In this document: piece by piece, positions 26,465-35,800 of the stretch
How positions within the stretch are numbered: position 1 is the stretch's first letter
How the letters are laid out: each line of letters begins with the position of its first letter
Assembly: GCF_014230315.1 (NCBI RefSeq)
Contig: NZ_JACLAW010000015.1
Span: forward strand, 32,992 to 96,991
From: Novosphingobium flavum
GTDB taxonomy: Bacteria > Pseudomonadota > Alphaproteobacteria > Sphingomonadales > Sphingomonadaceae
Length of the DNA stretch: 64,000 nucleotides
Direction: 5' to 3'
Notes under the pieces: model-generated
What the model was told of the DNA's origin: nothing
What the model saw: the letters and a program-made list of their open reading frames with translations, nothing else
Databases searched by the model: none
Position numbers and translations under genes: made by a program

Positions 26465-27109
26465 ATGCAAGCGACCCTGCAAGCCGCCAAGCCCAAGGCT
26501 TCAGCGGCCGAGATCACCGCGGCGTTCTATGACCTGAACGAGCACGACCATCCCGAAGGCGGCAGCACCATGCTCGGCTTCTGGATCTACCTGATGAGCG
26601 ACTGTCTCATCTTCGCCATGCTGTTCGCCGCCTATGGCGTGCTGGGCGGCAACTATGCCGCCGGGCCGGGGCCGAAGGACCTGTTCGAGCTGCCGCTGGT
26701 GGCGCTCAACACGGCGATGCTGCTGTTCTCCTCGATCACTTATGGCTTTGCCATGCTGGCGATGGAGAAGGGGCGGGCCGGGCAAACCCAGGTCTGGCTG
26801 CTGGTCACGGCCGTATTCGGCGCGGCCTTCCTTTCCATCGAGCTGCACGAATTCGCCGGCCTGATCCACGAAGGCGCGACGCCGATGCGTTCCGGCTTCC
26901 TCACCGCCTTCTTCTCGCTGGTGGGTACGCACGGGCTGCACGTCACCTTCGGCCTCGTCTGGCTGTTCACCCTGGTGGTGCAGATCGCGCGCAAGGGGCT
27001 GATCCCGGCCAACAAGCGCCGCCTGATGTGCCTCAGCCTGTTCTGGCACTTCCTCGACGTCGTCTGGATCGGCGTCTTCACCTTTGTCTATCTCCTGGGG
27101 ATGCTGTGA
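26465..27109 (+). CDS. cyoC: Cytochrome bo3 ubiquinol oxidase subunit III
   Basis: Membrane subunit III (COX3-like) of the quinol oxidase, 214 residues with five transmembrane helices, the length usual for CyoC. Recognisable family segments are GFWIYLMSDCLIFAMLF near the start, the conserved SIELHEF (the COX3 glutamate) in the middle helix and WHFLDVVWIGVFTFVYL at the C-terminus. It starts three bases after cyoB, and its TGA shares one base with the ATG of cyoD. Confidence 0.96.
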   Translation: MQATLQAAKPKASAAEITAAFYDLNEHDHPEGGSTMLGFWIYLMSDCLIFAMLFAAYGVLGGNYAAGPGPKDLFELPLVALNTAMLLFSSITYGFAMLAMEKGRAGQTQVWLLVTAVFGAAFLSIELHEFAGLIHEGATPMRSGFLTAFFSLVGTHGLHVTFGLVWLFTLVVQIARKGLIPANKRRLMCLSLFWHFLDVVWIGVFTFVYLLGML

Positions 27110-27498
27110 TGGCCGATCATGCCCACCCTTCGCACCGCGCGGACGATCATCACGCCGGGGATCATGGCAGCCACGGCTCCCTGCGCGACTACATGGTCGG
27201 GTTCTTCCTGTCCGCGATCCTCACCGCGATCCCGTTCTGGCTGGTCATGTCCGGGGCGATCGCCGACCGGCAGGCCAGCGCCATGGTCATCATGGCCTTC
27301 GCCGTGGTCCAGATCGTGGTCCACATGATCTACTTCCTGCACATGAACACCAAGGCCGAAAACGGCTGGACCGTGATGGCGCTGATCTTCACGATCATCC
27401 TCGTCGTCATCGCATTGTCGGGCTCGCTGTGGGTCATGTACCATCTCAACCACAACATGATGCCGATGGCGGCGCACGACATGGGGCAGTTGCCCTGA
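27109..27498 (+). CDS. cyoD: Cytochrome bo3 ubiquinol oxidase subunit IV
   Basis: Small assembly/stability subunit, 129 residues with three transmembrane helices (~30-50, ~58-78, ~88-110), as in CyoD. VQIVVHMIYFLHMNTKAENGW is the conserved family segment, shown here only in part: VVHMIYFLHMNTK. The N-terminus is unusually rich in histidine (about eight His in the first 25 residues), which is not a feature of E. coli CyoD and might bind metal. Start at 27109 overlaps the cyoC stop by one base. Confidence 0.94.
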   Translation: MADHAHPSHRADDHHAGDHGSHGSLRDYMVGFFLSAILTAIPFWLVMSGAIADRQASAMVIMAFAVVQIVVHMIYFLHMNTKAENGWTVMALIFTIILVVIALSGSLWVMYHLNHNMMPMAAHDMGQLP

Positions 27499-27554
27499 AC
27501 CGCCCCGCAGCGGAACCGGACGGGCGCGGAGCGGCAAAGGCTCGCGGCCTGATC

Positions 27555-28250
27555 GTGCTGCTGGCCGTCCTGACCGCCGTGTTTGTCCTGCTCGGGCTGT
27601 GGCAGGTGCAGCGGATGGGCTGGAAACATGCCCTGATCGCAAAGGTCGATGCGCGCATCCATGCTGCGCCGGTCAGCCTGCCCGGCGAAGGCGGGATCGC
27701 CGCCGCAGGGCAGGGCGGGCTCGACTACCTGCGGGTCAGGCTGGCGGGGACCTATCTCGCACCGGCCACGGCGCTGGTCCGCGCCTCGAGCGAGCGCGGC
27801 CTTGGCTATTGGGCGATGACCCCGCTGCGGCTGGACGATGGGCGGACGATCTGGGTCAATCGCGGTTTCCTGCCCGCCGGAACGGCGCTTGGCGCCGCGC
27901 GCGCCAGCGTGCCCGGCGGGCCGGTCTCGGTGATCGGCCTCCTGCGCTCCAGCGAACCGGGCGGCAGCATGCTCCAGTCCAACCGCCCGGCCGACGACCG
28001 CTGGTATTCGCGCGACGTGGCGGCGCTGTCGCGGGCAAGGGGCGCGGGGCAAACCCTGCCGCTGTTCGTTGACAGCCAGGCCGAGCAGTCCGGCGAGCCG
28101 GGCCGCGCGCCGCAGCCGGCGGCGGGACTGACCACGGTCCATTTCCCCGACAATCACTTGTCCTACGCGCTGACCTGGTTTGCGATGGCCTTGCTTTCGG
28201 TATTCGGAATTTGGCTTGCATGGCGGCGCGGGAATGCCACACCGGCCTGA
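27555..28250 (+). CDS. SURF1 family cytochrome oxidase assembly protein
   Basis: Inner-membrane assembly factor that delivers haem to haem-copper oxidases. The frame shows an N-terminal transmembrane helix ending LGLWQVQRMGWKHALI, the periplasmic domain with RASSERGLGYWAMTPL and IWVNRGFLPAG (the SURF1 signature), and a C-terminal helix HLSYALTWFAMALLS ending in RRGN. The start is unclear: the earliest canonical start after cyoD is GTG 27555, which clips the first helix. A CTG at 27495 overlaps the cyoD stop (CTGA) and would give the positively charged cytosolic N-terminus normally seen. It overlaps regB by one base. No cyoE (haem O synthase) follows, which is unusual for a cyo operon. Confidence 0.88.
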   Translation: MLLAVLTAVFVLLGLWQVQRMGWKHALIAKVDARIHAAPVSLPGEGGIAAAGQGGLDYLRVRLAGTYLAPATALVRASSERGLGYWAMTPLRLDDGRTIWVNRGFLPAGTALGAARASVPGGPVSVIGLLRSSEPGGSMLQSNRPADDRWYSRDVAALSRARGAGQTLPLFVDSQAEQSGEPGRAPQPAAGLTTVHFPDNHLSYALTWFAMALLSVFGIWLAWRRGNATPA

Positions 28251-29545
28251 TGCGAACGCTAGTTCCCTCGCTGCCTGCCGGGAGCGCCAGTTGGCGCAAC
28301 GTACTGCTGCTGATGCAATTGCGCTGGATCGCGGTCATCGGGCAACTGGCGACGATCGTGGCCGTGGCGCAGGTGCTCGAGGTGCGCCTGCCGCTCACCC
28401 CGCTGCTGATGGCGCCGCTGTTGCTGATCGTGGTCAATCTCGCCACGGCGTGTCTGCTCAAGCGGCGCAAGGAATTCTCGCAGGGCGAACTGTTCGGCGC
28501 CCTGCTCATCGACGTCGGGGCCCTGTGCTGGCAGTTGTATCACAGCGGCGGGGCGACCAATCCCTTCACGTTTCTGTTCCTGCTGCAGATCGTCATCGGC
28601 GCGGTCATGCTGGAGCTGCGCTGGAGCTGGGTGATCGCCTTCATCGCCTGTGCGGCGATCCTGTTCCTGACCTTCGTCTACGTGCCGCTCGACCTGCCGC
28701 CGCGCCATGCGACCAACCAGTTCCACCTCTACCGCCTCGGCAGCCTGTTCTGCTTCGTGCTGGCGGCCGTGCTGCTCGTGGTCTTCCCGGCGCGGCTCGA
28801 CCGCAACCGGCGCGAAAGCGACAAGGAACTGGAACTGCTTCGCCAGCAGGCGGCGGAAGAAGACCACATCATCCGCATGGGCCTGCTCGCGTCCGGCGCG
28901 GCGCATGAACTGGGCACGCCGCTGTCGTCCATGTCGGTCATCCTGGGGGACTGGGCCCGTGTCCCCGCCATTGCCGAAAATCCGGAATTCGCTGCCGATC
29001 TCGTGGATATGCGGGTTGAACTGGAGCGCTGCAAGACGATCGTGAGCGGCATCCTGATGTCGGCCGGCGATCTGCGCGGCGAGAACCCGAGCGTGTCCAC
29101 CGTGCGCGCGTTGTTCGCCGATATCGTCGAGGAGTGGCGAGGGCGGATGAACGGGGAATTCCGGTTCGTGGACCGGCTGGTCGATGACGTGGTGATCGTC
29201 GCCGACCCCGGCCTGCGCCAGATCATCGGCAATGTCATCGACAACGCGGTCGAGGTTTCCCCGGAACTCGTCATCCTTGAGATCGCGCGGGAGGGCGAGG
29301 CGCTGACGGTCACGGTCTTCGACCAGGGGCCGGGCTTCACCGCCGGGATGCTGACCCGGATCGGCCAGCCCTATGCCTCCACCAAGGGGCGCGATGGCGG
29401 GGGGCTCGGCCTGTTCCTCGTCGTCAACGTGGTCCGCAAGCTGGGCGGGCAGGTCACGGTGGAGAACCGCGACGCGGGCGGAGCGATCGTGCGCCTCTCG
29501 CTGCCGCTGTCGGCGCTGGCCTACAGGAAGGAAGAGGCGCCATGA
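28250..29545 (+). CDS. regB: Redox-sensing histidine kinase RegB/PrrB
   Basis: Membrane sensor kinase of the global redox system RegB/RegA. The 431-residue protein has six transmembrane segments in residues ~25-185. The periplasmic loop carries GGATNPF (100-106), matching the GGxxNPF ubiquinone-binding motif of RegB. The H box is AAHELGTPLSS with phosphoacceptor His219. A Cys at residue 261 in ELERCKTIV occupies the place of the redox-active Cys265 of Rhodobacter RegB. The ATP-binding region shows NVIDNAVE, DQGPGF and GGGLGLFLVVN. Start overlaps the SURF1 stop by one base and its end overlaps regA by four, so oxidase and sensor are co-expressed. Confidence 0.93.
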   Translation: MRTLVPSLPAGSASWRNVLLLMQLRWIAVIGQLATIVAVAQVLEVRLPLTPLLMAPLLLIVVNLATACLLKRRKEFSQGELFGALLIDVGALCWQLYHSGGATNPFTFLFLLQIVIGAVMLELRWSWVIAFIACAAILFLTFVYVPLDLPPRHATNQFHLYRLGSLFCFVLAAVLLVVFPARLDRNRRESDKELELLRQQAAEEDHIIRMGLLASGAAHELGTPLSSMSVILGDWARVPAIAENPEFAADLVDMRVELERCKTIVSGILMSAGDLRGENPSVSTVRALFADIVEEWRGRMNGEFRFVDRLVDDVVIVADPGLRQIIGNVIDNAVEVSPELVILEIAREGEALTVTVFDQGPGFTAGMLTRIGQPYASTKGRDGGGLGLFLVVNVVRKLGGQVTVENRDAGGAIVRLSLPLSALAYRKEEAP

Positions 29546-30108
29546 CCACCCCGGACCCGGCAGGCCCAGCCCCCACGCCGCTGCCAGCCCCCACGCTGCT
29601 CATCGTCGAGGACGATCCGGCTTTCGGGCGGACCCTGCGCCGATCCTTCGAACGCCGGGGCTATGCCGTCGCCTCGGCCGTCTCTGCCGCAGAGGCCGAG
29701 GAGATCGCCCGGCAGACCCGCTTCGATTTTGCCGTGGTCGACCTCAAGCTCGGCAACGATTCCGGCCTCGCCGTTGTCCAGATGCTTCACGAGCTTGCAC
29801 CGGAAACGAGGATCGTCGTCCTCACCGGCTATGCCAGCATCGCCACCGCGGTCGAGGCGATCAAGCTCGGCGCCTCGCAATACCTCGCCAAGCCGTCGAA
29901 CACCGACGATATCGAGGCTGCTTTCGCCAGCCTGCAGGGCGATGCCACCGTCCCGGTCGACGGGCGCAAAAGTTCGATCAAGACGCTGGAGTGGGAATAT
30001 ATCCATCGCACCCTGGTCGAATGCGATTTCAACATCTCCGAAGCCGCGCGCCGGCTGGGGCTTCATCGCCGGACGCTGGCGCGCAAGCTGGGCAAGCGTC
30101 AGTTGTAA
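29542..30108 (+). CDS. regA: Redox response regulator RegA/PrrA
   Basis: Cytosolic two-domain regulator, 188 residues, close to RegA length (~184). The receiver domain has LLIVEDDPAFGRTL, phosphoacceptor Asp67 in VVDLKLGNDSGL, the Thr in VVLTGYASIATAV and Lys in YLAKPSN. A linker leads to the Fis-type helix-turn-helix at the C-terminus, FNISEAARRLGLHRRTLARK, typical of the RegA/ActR family. It overlaps regB (ATGA). Expected targets are respiratory genes including the cyo operon upstream. Confidence 0.95.
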   Translation: MTTPDPAGPAPTPLPAPTLLIVEDDPAFGRTLRRSFERRGYAVASAVSAAEAEEIARQTRFDFAVVDLKLGNDSGLAVVQMLHELAPETRIVVLTGYASIATAVEAIKLGASQYLAKPSNTDDIEAAFASLQGDATVPVDGRKSSIKTLEWEYIHRTLVECDFNISEAARRLGLHRRTLARKLGKRQL

Positions 30109-30233
30109 GGCGGCTCGGGGCTTGCCTGAGCGGATCGTGCACAATATTGCAAACAGTGGCTGCCGGATTCCGCTTATGCTGCTAGGACCCCGGCATTCCA
30201 GCGTCATCGCGGTGACATCTCGGGAGATCTGAA

Positions 30234-31511
30234 TTGGCTACCATTGTCGGCGGCATCGCCACGTCACACACGCCCACCATCGCCTTTGCGAAGGATGCCG
30301 GCAAGCAGCAGGACCCCGTCTGGGCGCCGATCTTCGAGGGCTACGAGCCGGTCAAGGCCTGGCTGCGCGAGAAGCAGCCGGACGTGCTGCTCTACATCTA
30401 CAACGACCATATGACGGCGTTTTTCGCCGATCACTATTCGCACTTCGCGCTCGGCATCGGCGAAAGCTACGGCCCGGCCGATGAAGGCGGCGGCCCGCGT
30501 GATCTGCCGCGCATCCAGGGCGATCCCAAGCTGGCCCAGCACATCGCGACCGCACTGGTGGCCGATGAGTTCGACCTGTCCTACTTCCAGGGCAAGGACC
30601 TCGATCACGGCGCCTTCTCGCCGCTGTCGGTCGTGCTCGATCATGACAGGGAAGGCTGGGCGGCGAAGCTGCTGCCGATCCAGTGCGGCGTGCTTCAGTT
30701 CCCGATCCCGAGCCCGCGCCGGTTCTGGAAGTTCGGCCGCTCGCTGCGCCGCGCGATCCTGTCGTACCCCGAGGACATCAAGGTGGCGATCGTCGGCACC
30801 GGCGGCCTTTCGCACCAGGTGCACGGCGAACGCTGCGGCTTCAACAACACGCCGTGGGACATGGAATTCATGGACCGGCTGGAGAAGGACCCCGAGGGCC
30901 TGCTCGACATCACGCTGGCGGAGTTGGCCGAGCGGGGCGGGATGGAAGGCTCCGAGATCGTGATGTGGCTGATGATGCGCGGCGCGCTCGCCAGCGAGGT
31001 CACCTGCACGCACAAGACCTATTTCCTGCCCTCGATGACCCCGATCGTCTCGATGATCCTCGAGGAAGGCGCTGACCGCGCTCCGGAGGAGACCGACGCC
31101 GAGTTCCGCGCGCGGATGAACCACCAGCTGGCCGGGGTGGAAAAGCTGGAAGGGACCTATCCCTTCACCATCGAGCGCTCGGTCAAGGGCTACCGGATCA
31201 ACCACTTCCTCCACTCGCTGATCGAGCCAGAGGTGCGCACCCGCTTCCGCGAGGACGAGGAGGGCACGCTCGCCGCCGCCGACCTGACCGACGAGGAACG
31301 CGACCTGATCCGCAGCCGCGACTGGATCGGGATGATCCGCTACGGGGTGATCTTCTTCCAGCTGGAAAAGCTGGGCGCAGTGACCGGCGTGGGCAACATC
31401 CACATCTACGCCGCTATGAAGGGCCTCAGCCTTGAGGACTTCCAGAAGACCCGCAACGCCGCAATCACTTATGGCGTCGCCGGCAAGGAAGCGGGCGAAG
31501 CGGCGAAGTAA
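30234..31511 (+). CDS. desB: Gallate dioxygenase (extradiol, LigAB-type fused)
   Basis: Ring-cleaving Fe(II) dioxygenase opening gallate to 4-oxalomesaconate. The 425-residue protein fuses an N-terminal LigB-type catalytic domain with a C-terminal LigA-like domain, as in Sphingobium DesB (418 residues). Iron ligands fit: His12 (SHTPTIAF), His59 (YNDHMTAFF) and a Glu at 238 or 241 (GMEGSEIVMW). The C-terminal domain ends QKTRNAAITYGVAGKE. The start is TTG at 30234, with CGGGAG seven to twelve bases upstream; no ATG fits the domain start. Monocistronic, 125 bases after regA. The other syringate/gallate pathway genes (ligJ, ligK, desZ) are not in the window. Protocatechuate 4,5-dioxygenase activity is an alternative but that enzyme is normally two subunits. 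Confidence 0.92.
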   Translation: MATIVGGIATSHTPTIAFAKDAGKQQDPVWAPIFEGYEPVKAWLREKQPDVLLYIYNDHMTAFFADHYSHFALGIGESYGPADEGGGPRDLPRIQGDPKLAQHIATALVADEFDLSYFQGKDLDHGAFSPLSVVLDHDREGWAAKLLPIQCGVLQFPIPSPRRFWKFGRSLRRAILSYPEDIKVAIVGTGGLSHQVHGERCGFNNTPWDMEFMDRLEKDPEGLLDITLAELAERGGMEGSEIVMWLMMRGALASEVTCTHKTYFLPSMTPIVSMILEEGADRAPEETDAEFRARMNHQLAGVEKLEGTYPFTIERSVKGYRINHFLHSLIEPEVRTRFREDEEGTLAAADLTDEERDLIRSRDWIGMIRYGVIFFQLEKLGAVTGVGNIHIYAAMKGLSLEDFQKTRNAAITYGVAGKEAGEAAK

Positions 31512-31520
31512 GCGCCAAGG

Positions 31521-31543
31521 CGGGCCCGGGTTGACCGGGCCCG
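31521..31543. terminator. GC-rich hairpin between convergent genes
   Basis: CGGGCCCGG (31521-31529) pairs with CCGGGCCCG (31535-31543) around GTTGA. No real T tract follows, so termination strength is uncertain. Confidence 0.55.
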
Positions 31544-31561
31544 TTCAACAGGTCGGAGAAA

Positions 31562-32845
31562 TCATGGGCGGGGCACGGCTTCATCCGCTTCGTCGCCGAT
31601 CCACAGCTGGTGGCTGTCTATCCGGATTCTGGTGATGGCGCGCTGGGCATCGGTCCGGGCGACGACTTCGCTTCGGAATGCCTCGTGAACCAGCCGCTCG
31701 GCAAGCAGAACTTCGGATAGGCCAATCTCGCCGAGTTGCTGGCCGCGGCGGGTCTTCTGCAGGGCAGCGACCTGCGCATCGAGGGCCGTTCGCGACCTTT
31801 GCCAGGCTGAATAGGTCGCTTCGGCCTCGGCAAGGTCGGTGCTGGCCGTCTCGGTTATGTTGAGGCGCACCGCCTGCAGGTCGGCCAGTGCCGCGCTGGC
31901 CTGTGCCGCGGCTTCCTCGGCCTCGGCCGAGCGGTAGCCGCCGCCGAAGGGCAGGGTGAACTGAACCCCGGCGCCCTTTTCCATCCCGCCCTTGTCGGAG
32001 AAGACGCGCAGGCCGATGGTCGGATCGCCCATCCGCTCCTTGCGGGCCCGATCGGACTGAGCGTCGGCCTGCTGGGCCAGTGCCTCGGCGGCAGCCAGCT
32101 CATGACTGCGGCCGAGGATCTTGTCGTGCAGTTGGGCGAGGCCACTTTCGGGAAGCCGGGGCGGCGGCACGTCCGGTACGGCTGCGGGCAGGGCGAGGGC
32201 GGGGAACTGGGCGGAAAGGCGGGCGCGGGCCACGGCTTCGCGCCCGGCGCTGCGCACGGCCAGAGCGCGGGCGCTGCCGAGCGCGGCACTGGCCTGGTCC
32301 TGTTCCAGCGCCGAGCCATCGCGCAACGCTGCGCGGCGGTTCACCGCAGTGAGTGTCGTCTCGTAATTGGCCGCCGCCTGAGCGTCGATCCTGGCCTCCT
32401 GCGCCGCGCCCAGCCAGTCCCACCAGTCCTGCGCCAGCAGCAGGGCGGCCTGATGACGCGCATCTTCCGCCATGTTCCGGGCATAGGAAATGCCCCGTTC
32501 GCCGATCCTACGATCGAGCGCGGCCTTGCCCGGCAGACGCAAGGGCCGTGTCAGCAAGGCTTCGAACTCGTTGAACCGGCCGTTTGAAATGCCGTCGTTC
32601 ACCGTGCGGTTGGCGTAGCTCCCGGTCAGGTTGAACTCGTGCGGTCCGCGTGCCAGCACCTCGGCCTGGGCGCGAGCGGCATCGGCCCGGGCATCGGCGG
32701 CGCCCACACTGGGATGGGCGTCCAGCGCCGCCGCCACTGCGGCCTTGCTTGGAAGGCCGGCCTCCGCATCGTCGGTGGCGGCCCGCGCCGCGCAAGGCAG
32801 CAGCGCGAGGACAAGGGGCAGGGCCTGGAGCCGATGATCAAGCAT
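31562..32845 (-). CDS. TolC-family outer-membrane channel of a metal efflux system (CzcC-like)
   Basis: Outer-membrane component of a tripartite RND efflux pump, ~427 residues with a signal peptide (ending ARAA). The sequence is a two-fold repeat of long alanine-rich coiled-coil helices separated by short beta segments, for example FNLTGSYANRTVNDGISNG and GAGVQFTLPFGGGYRSAEAE, the usual OEP architecture. The ATG at 32845 has AAGGGG nine bases upstream and overlaps the end of the czcA-like gene by eight bases. The order adaptor-pump-channel (B-A-C) on one strand is common for HME-RND operons. Confidence 0.88.
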   Translation of the reverse strand: MLDHRLQALPLVLALLPCAARAATDDAEAGLPSKAAVAAALDAHPSVGAADARADAARAQAEVLARGPHEFNLTGSYANRTVNDGISNGRFNEFEALLTRPLRLPGKAALDRRIGERGISYARNMAEDARHQAALLLAQDWWDWLGAAQEARIDAQAAANYETTLTAVNRRAALRDGSALEQDQASAALGSARALAVRSAGREAVARARLSAQFPALALPAAVPDVPPPRLPESGLAQLHDKILGRSHELAAAEALAQQADAQSDRARKERMGDPTIGLRVFSDKGGMEKGAGVQFTLPFGGGYRSAEAEEAAAQASAALADLQAVRLNITETASTDLAEAEATYSAWQRSRTALDAQVAALQKTRRGQQLGEIGLSEVLLAERLVHEAFRSEVVARTDAQRAITRIRIDSHQLWIGDEADEAVPRP

Positions 32846-35800
32846 GGGCGTGCCCCTTCTCGCCGGCATCGCGCTCGGCCGGGCTCTCCCCGAAGCGCTC
32901 GTACAGGATAGGCAGCAGGATCAGGGTCAGCAGGGTCGAGGTGATCAGCCCGCCGATGACCACGATCGCCAGCGGCTTCTGGATTTCGCTGCCCGGCCCC
33001 GTGGCGAACAACAGCGGCACGAGGCCGAAGGCCGCGATCAAGGCCGTCATCAGCACGGGGCGCAGCCGCCGCCGCGCGCCGAGGCGCACCGCCTCGGGCA
33101 GGGCCATCCCGGTTTCGCGCAGCTGGCGGAAATAGCTCACCATTACGAGGCCGTTGAGCACCGCGATGCCGAGCAGCGCAATGAACCCGACCGAAGCCGG
33201 GACCGACAGGTATTCCCCCGAAAGCGCAAGGCTGATCATGCCCCCCACCAGGGCGAAGGGAATATTGACGAGGATGAGCAGCGAGGCGCGCACGCTCGAC
33301 AGGGTCAGGTAAAGCACCACGAAGATCGTCAGCAGCGAGATCGGCAGAACCGTGGCGAGGCGGGCCGAGGCGCGCTGCTGGTTCTCGAACTGCCCGCCCC
33401 AGACGATGCGATAGCCCGCCGGCAGCTTGACGTTGGCGGCAATGTCGGCCCGCGCATCGGTCACGTAGCTGACAAGGTCGCGGCCCGAGACAAAGGCCTG
33501 GACCAGCGCGAAGCGGGAGCCGTTTTCATGCTCGAGCTTGACCGGTCCTTCGGTCCGTTCGACCTTGGCGACATCACTGGCGCGCACCAGTTGCCCGCTG
33601 GGGCTGCGATAGGTCTGGTCGGCAAAGGCCTGCGGGGACTGGCCGCCATCGGCGCCGGTGCCGCGGATCACGATCGGCACGCGGCGCAGGCCATCGGCCA
33701 CGACACCCGCCCTCACGCCCTCCACCTGCGCCCGCATCGCGTCCTGCAACTGGTCGATCGGCATTCCGACCCGGCCGGCGGCGGTGCGATCGATGTCAAG
33801 TTGGAGGTAGTCGACCTTGTCGTTGGCGACGGTCAGGGCTTCGCTGGTGCCGGGCAACTTCTTCAGGCGCGCCTGGATCCGGGTGGCGATGCGGGCCAGC
33901 TCGGCATTGTCCGGCCCGAAGATCTTGATCGCCAGATCGCCCCGCGCACCGGTAAGCATCTCGGAAACGCGCATTTCGATGGGCTGCGTGTAGCTCGTCT
34001 GGATCCCGGGAAGATCGGCCAGCGCCGTGCGGATCTGGTCGACCACCCATTCCTTGTCGCTCACCCGCCACTCGCTGCGGGGCTTCAGCTTGAGGAAACT
34101 GTCGGTTTCGTTGAGCCCCATCGGGTCGAGGCCAAGTTCGTCCGAGCCGGTGCGGGCGAGCACGGCGGTCACTTCGGGCACCTTGTCCATGATCGCGCTT
34201 TCCACCCTGAGATCGCCATCGAGGCTGTGGGCAAGCGAAATGGCGGGCGCCTTGCTCAGCTGAACGATCACGCTGCCTTCGTCCATCGTCGGCAGGAAGG
34301 TCTTGCCGGTGAGGGCATAGGCCAGGCCGGTCAGGACCAGCGAGGCCCCGGCCACGGCGAAAACCAGCTTCTTGCGGGCGAAGGCAAGGTCGAGCAGGCG
34401 CGCATAGCGCGGGGTCAGCTGCCGCATCAGCCAGGGTTCGCGATGGCCGCCAGCGCCATCCGGCCTGACCTTGAGCACGTGGAACGAGAGCACCGGGATC
34501 AGGGTGAGGGCAAGGACCAGCGCCGAGAGCAGGGCAAGCACGATGGTCACCGCAACCGGGGCGAAAAGCTTGCCTTCCAGCCCCTCCAGCGTCAGCAGCG
34601 GCAGGAAGACTAGCGCGATGATCGCCATCCCGCTGGCCACGGGCGTCGCAACCTCGGCCGCGGCAAGGAAGACATTGTGAAGCTTGCCGGAGCGGGCATG
34701 GTCCGGGTCGGCGAGCCGCTCCACCACGTTCTCCACCACCACGACCGCGCCGTCGACCAGCATGCCCACCGCAATGGCAAGGCCGCCCAGGCTCATCAGG
34801 TTGGCCGTGAGGCCGATCGATCTCATGAAGATGAAGGTCAGCAGCGAGGCCATCGGCAAGGCCAGCGCCACGATCACCGAGGCCCGCACGTCGCCGAGGA
34901 ACAGCAGCAGCAGGATCACGACGAGGACCGTGGCTTCGAGCAGGGCTTCCTCGACCGTCTCCACGGCGCGCTCGATCAGGTCGGACCGGTCGTAGAAGAC
35001 ATCGGCCTTCATGCCTGCCGGCAGGGTGGGGGCGATCTCGCCAAGCCGGGCCTTGACCCCATCGACCACCTGGGCGGCATCCGCTCCGCGCAGGGCAATG
35101 ACCAGTCCTTCGACAGCCTCGCCCCGGCCGTTGCTCGTGACCGCGCCATAGCGCGTCAGGGCGCCGATGCGCACCTGCGCCACGTCACCCAGCCGCACCA
35201 CGCCGCCCGGGCTTGATCTGACCACGACGGCGGAGAGGTCGGCGAGATTGCGGATCGCCCCGGTGGCGCGCACGATCAGCGCTTCCTCGCCGCTCACCAG
35301 CCGCCCGGCGCCATCGTTGCGGTTGCCGGCGCCGATCGCGGCCGACAGGTCGGTGATCGTAAGCCCGGCCAAGGCGAGGGCATTGTTGTCGGGCGAGACC
35401 TCGAACGTCTCGACCATGCCGCCCAGCGCGTTGACGTCGGCAACCCCGGGCACGGTCCGCAGGGCCGGGCGGATCACCCAGTCCAGCACGCGCCGCTTCT
35501 CGGCAAGGCTCTGCGGGCCCTCGAGCGTGAACATGTAGACGTCGGACAGGGGCGTGGAGATCGGCGCCATGCCACCGGTCACGGTCGCGGGCAGTTCGTC
35601 CATCACCCCGGACAGGCGTTCGCTGACCTGGTTGCGGGCCCAGTAGACGTCCGTCGCATCGTCGAAATTGATGGTGATGTCGGCAATCGCATACTTGGCG
35701 ACCGAGCGCAGCACGCTCTGATGCGGAATGCCGAGCATTTCCTGCTCGATCGGGGCGATGACCCTGCTCTCCACTTCCTCCGGCGTCATGCCGGGGGCCT

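Noticed and set aside
24377..26482. A 701-codon minus-strand frame opposite cyoB
   Set aside because: Composed largely of His, Glu, Arg and Gly from the complement of membrane-helix codons; cyoB has all its metal ligands.
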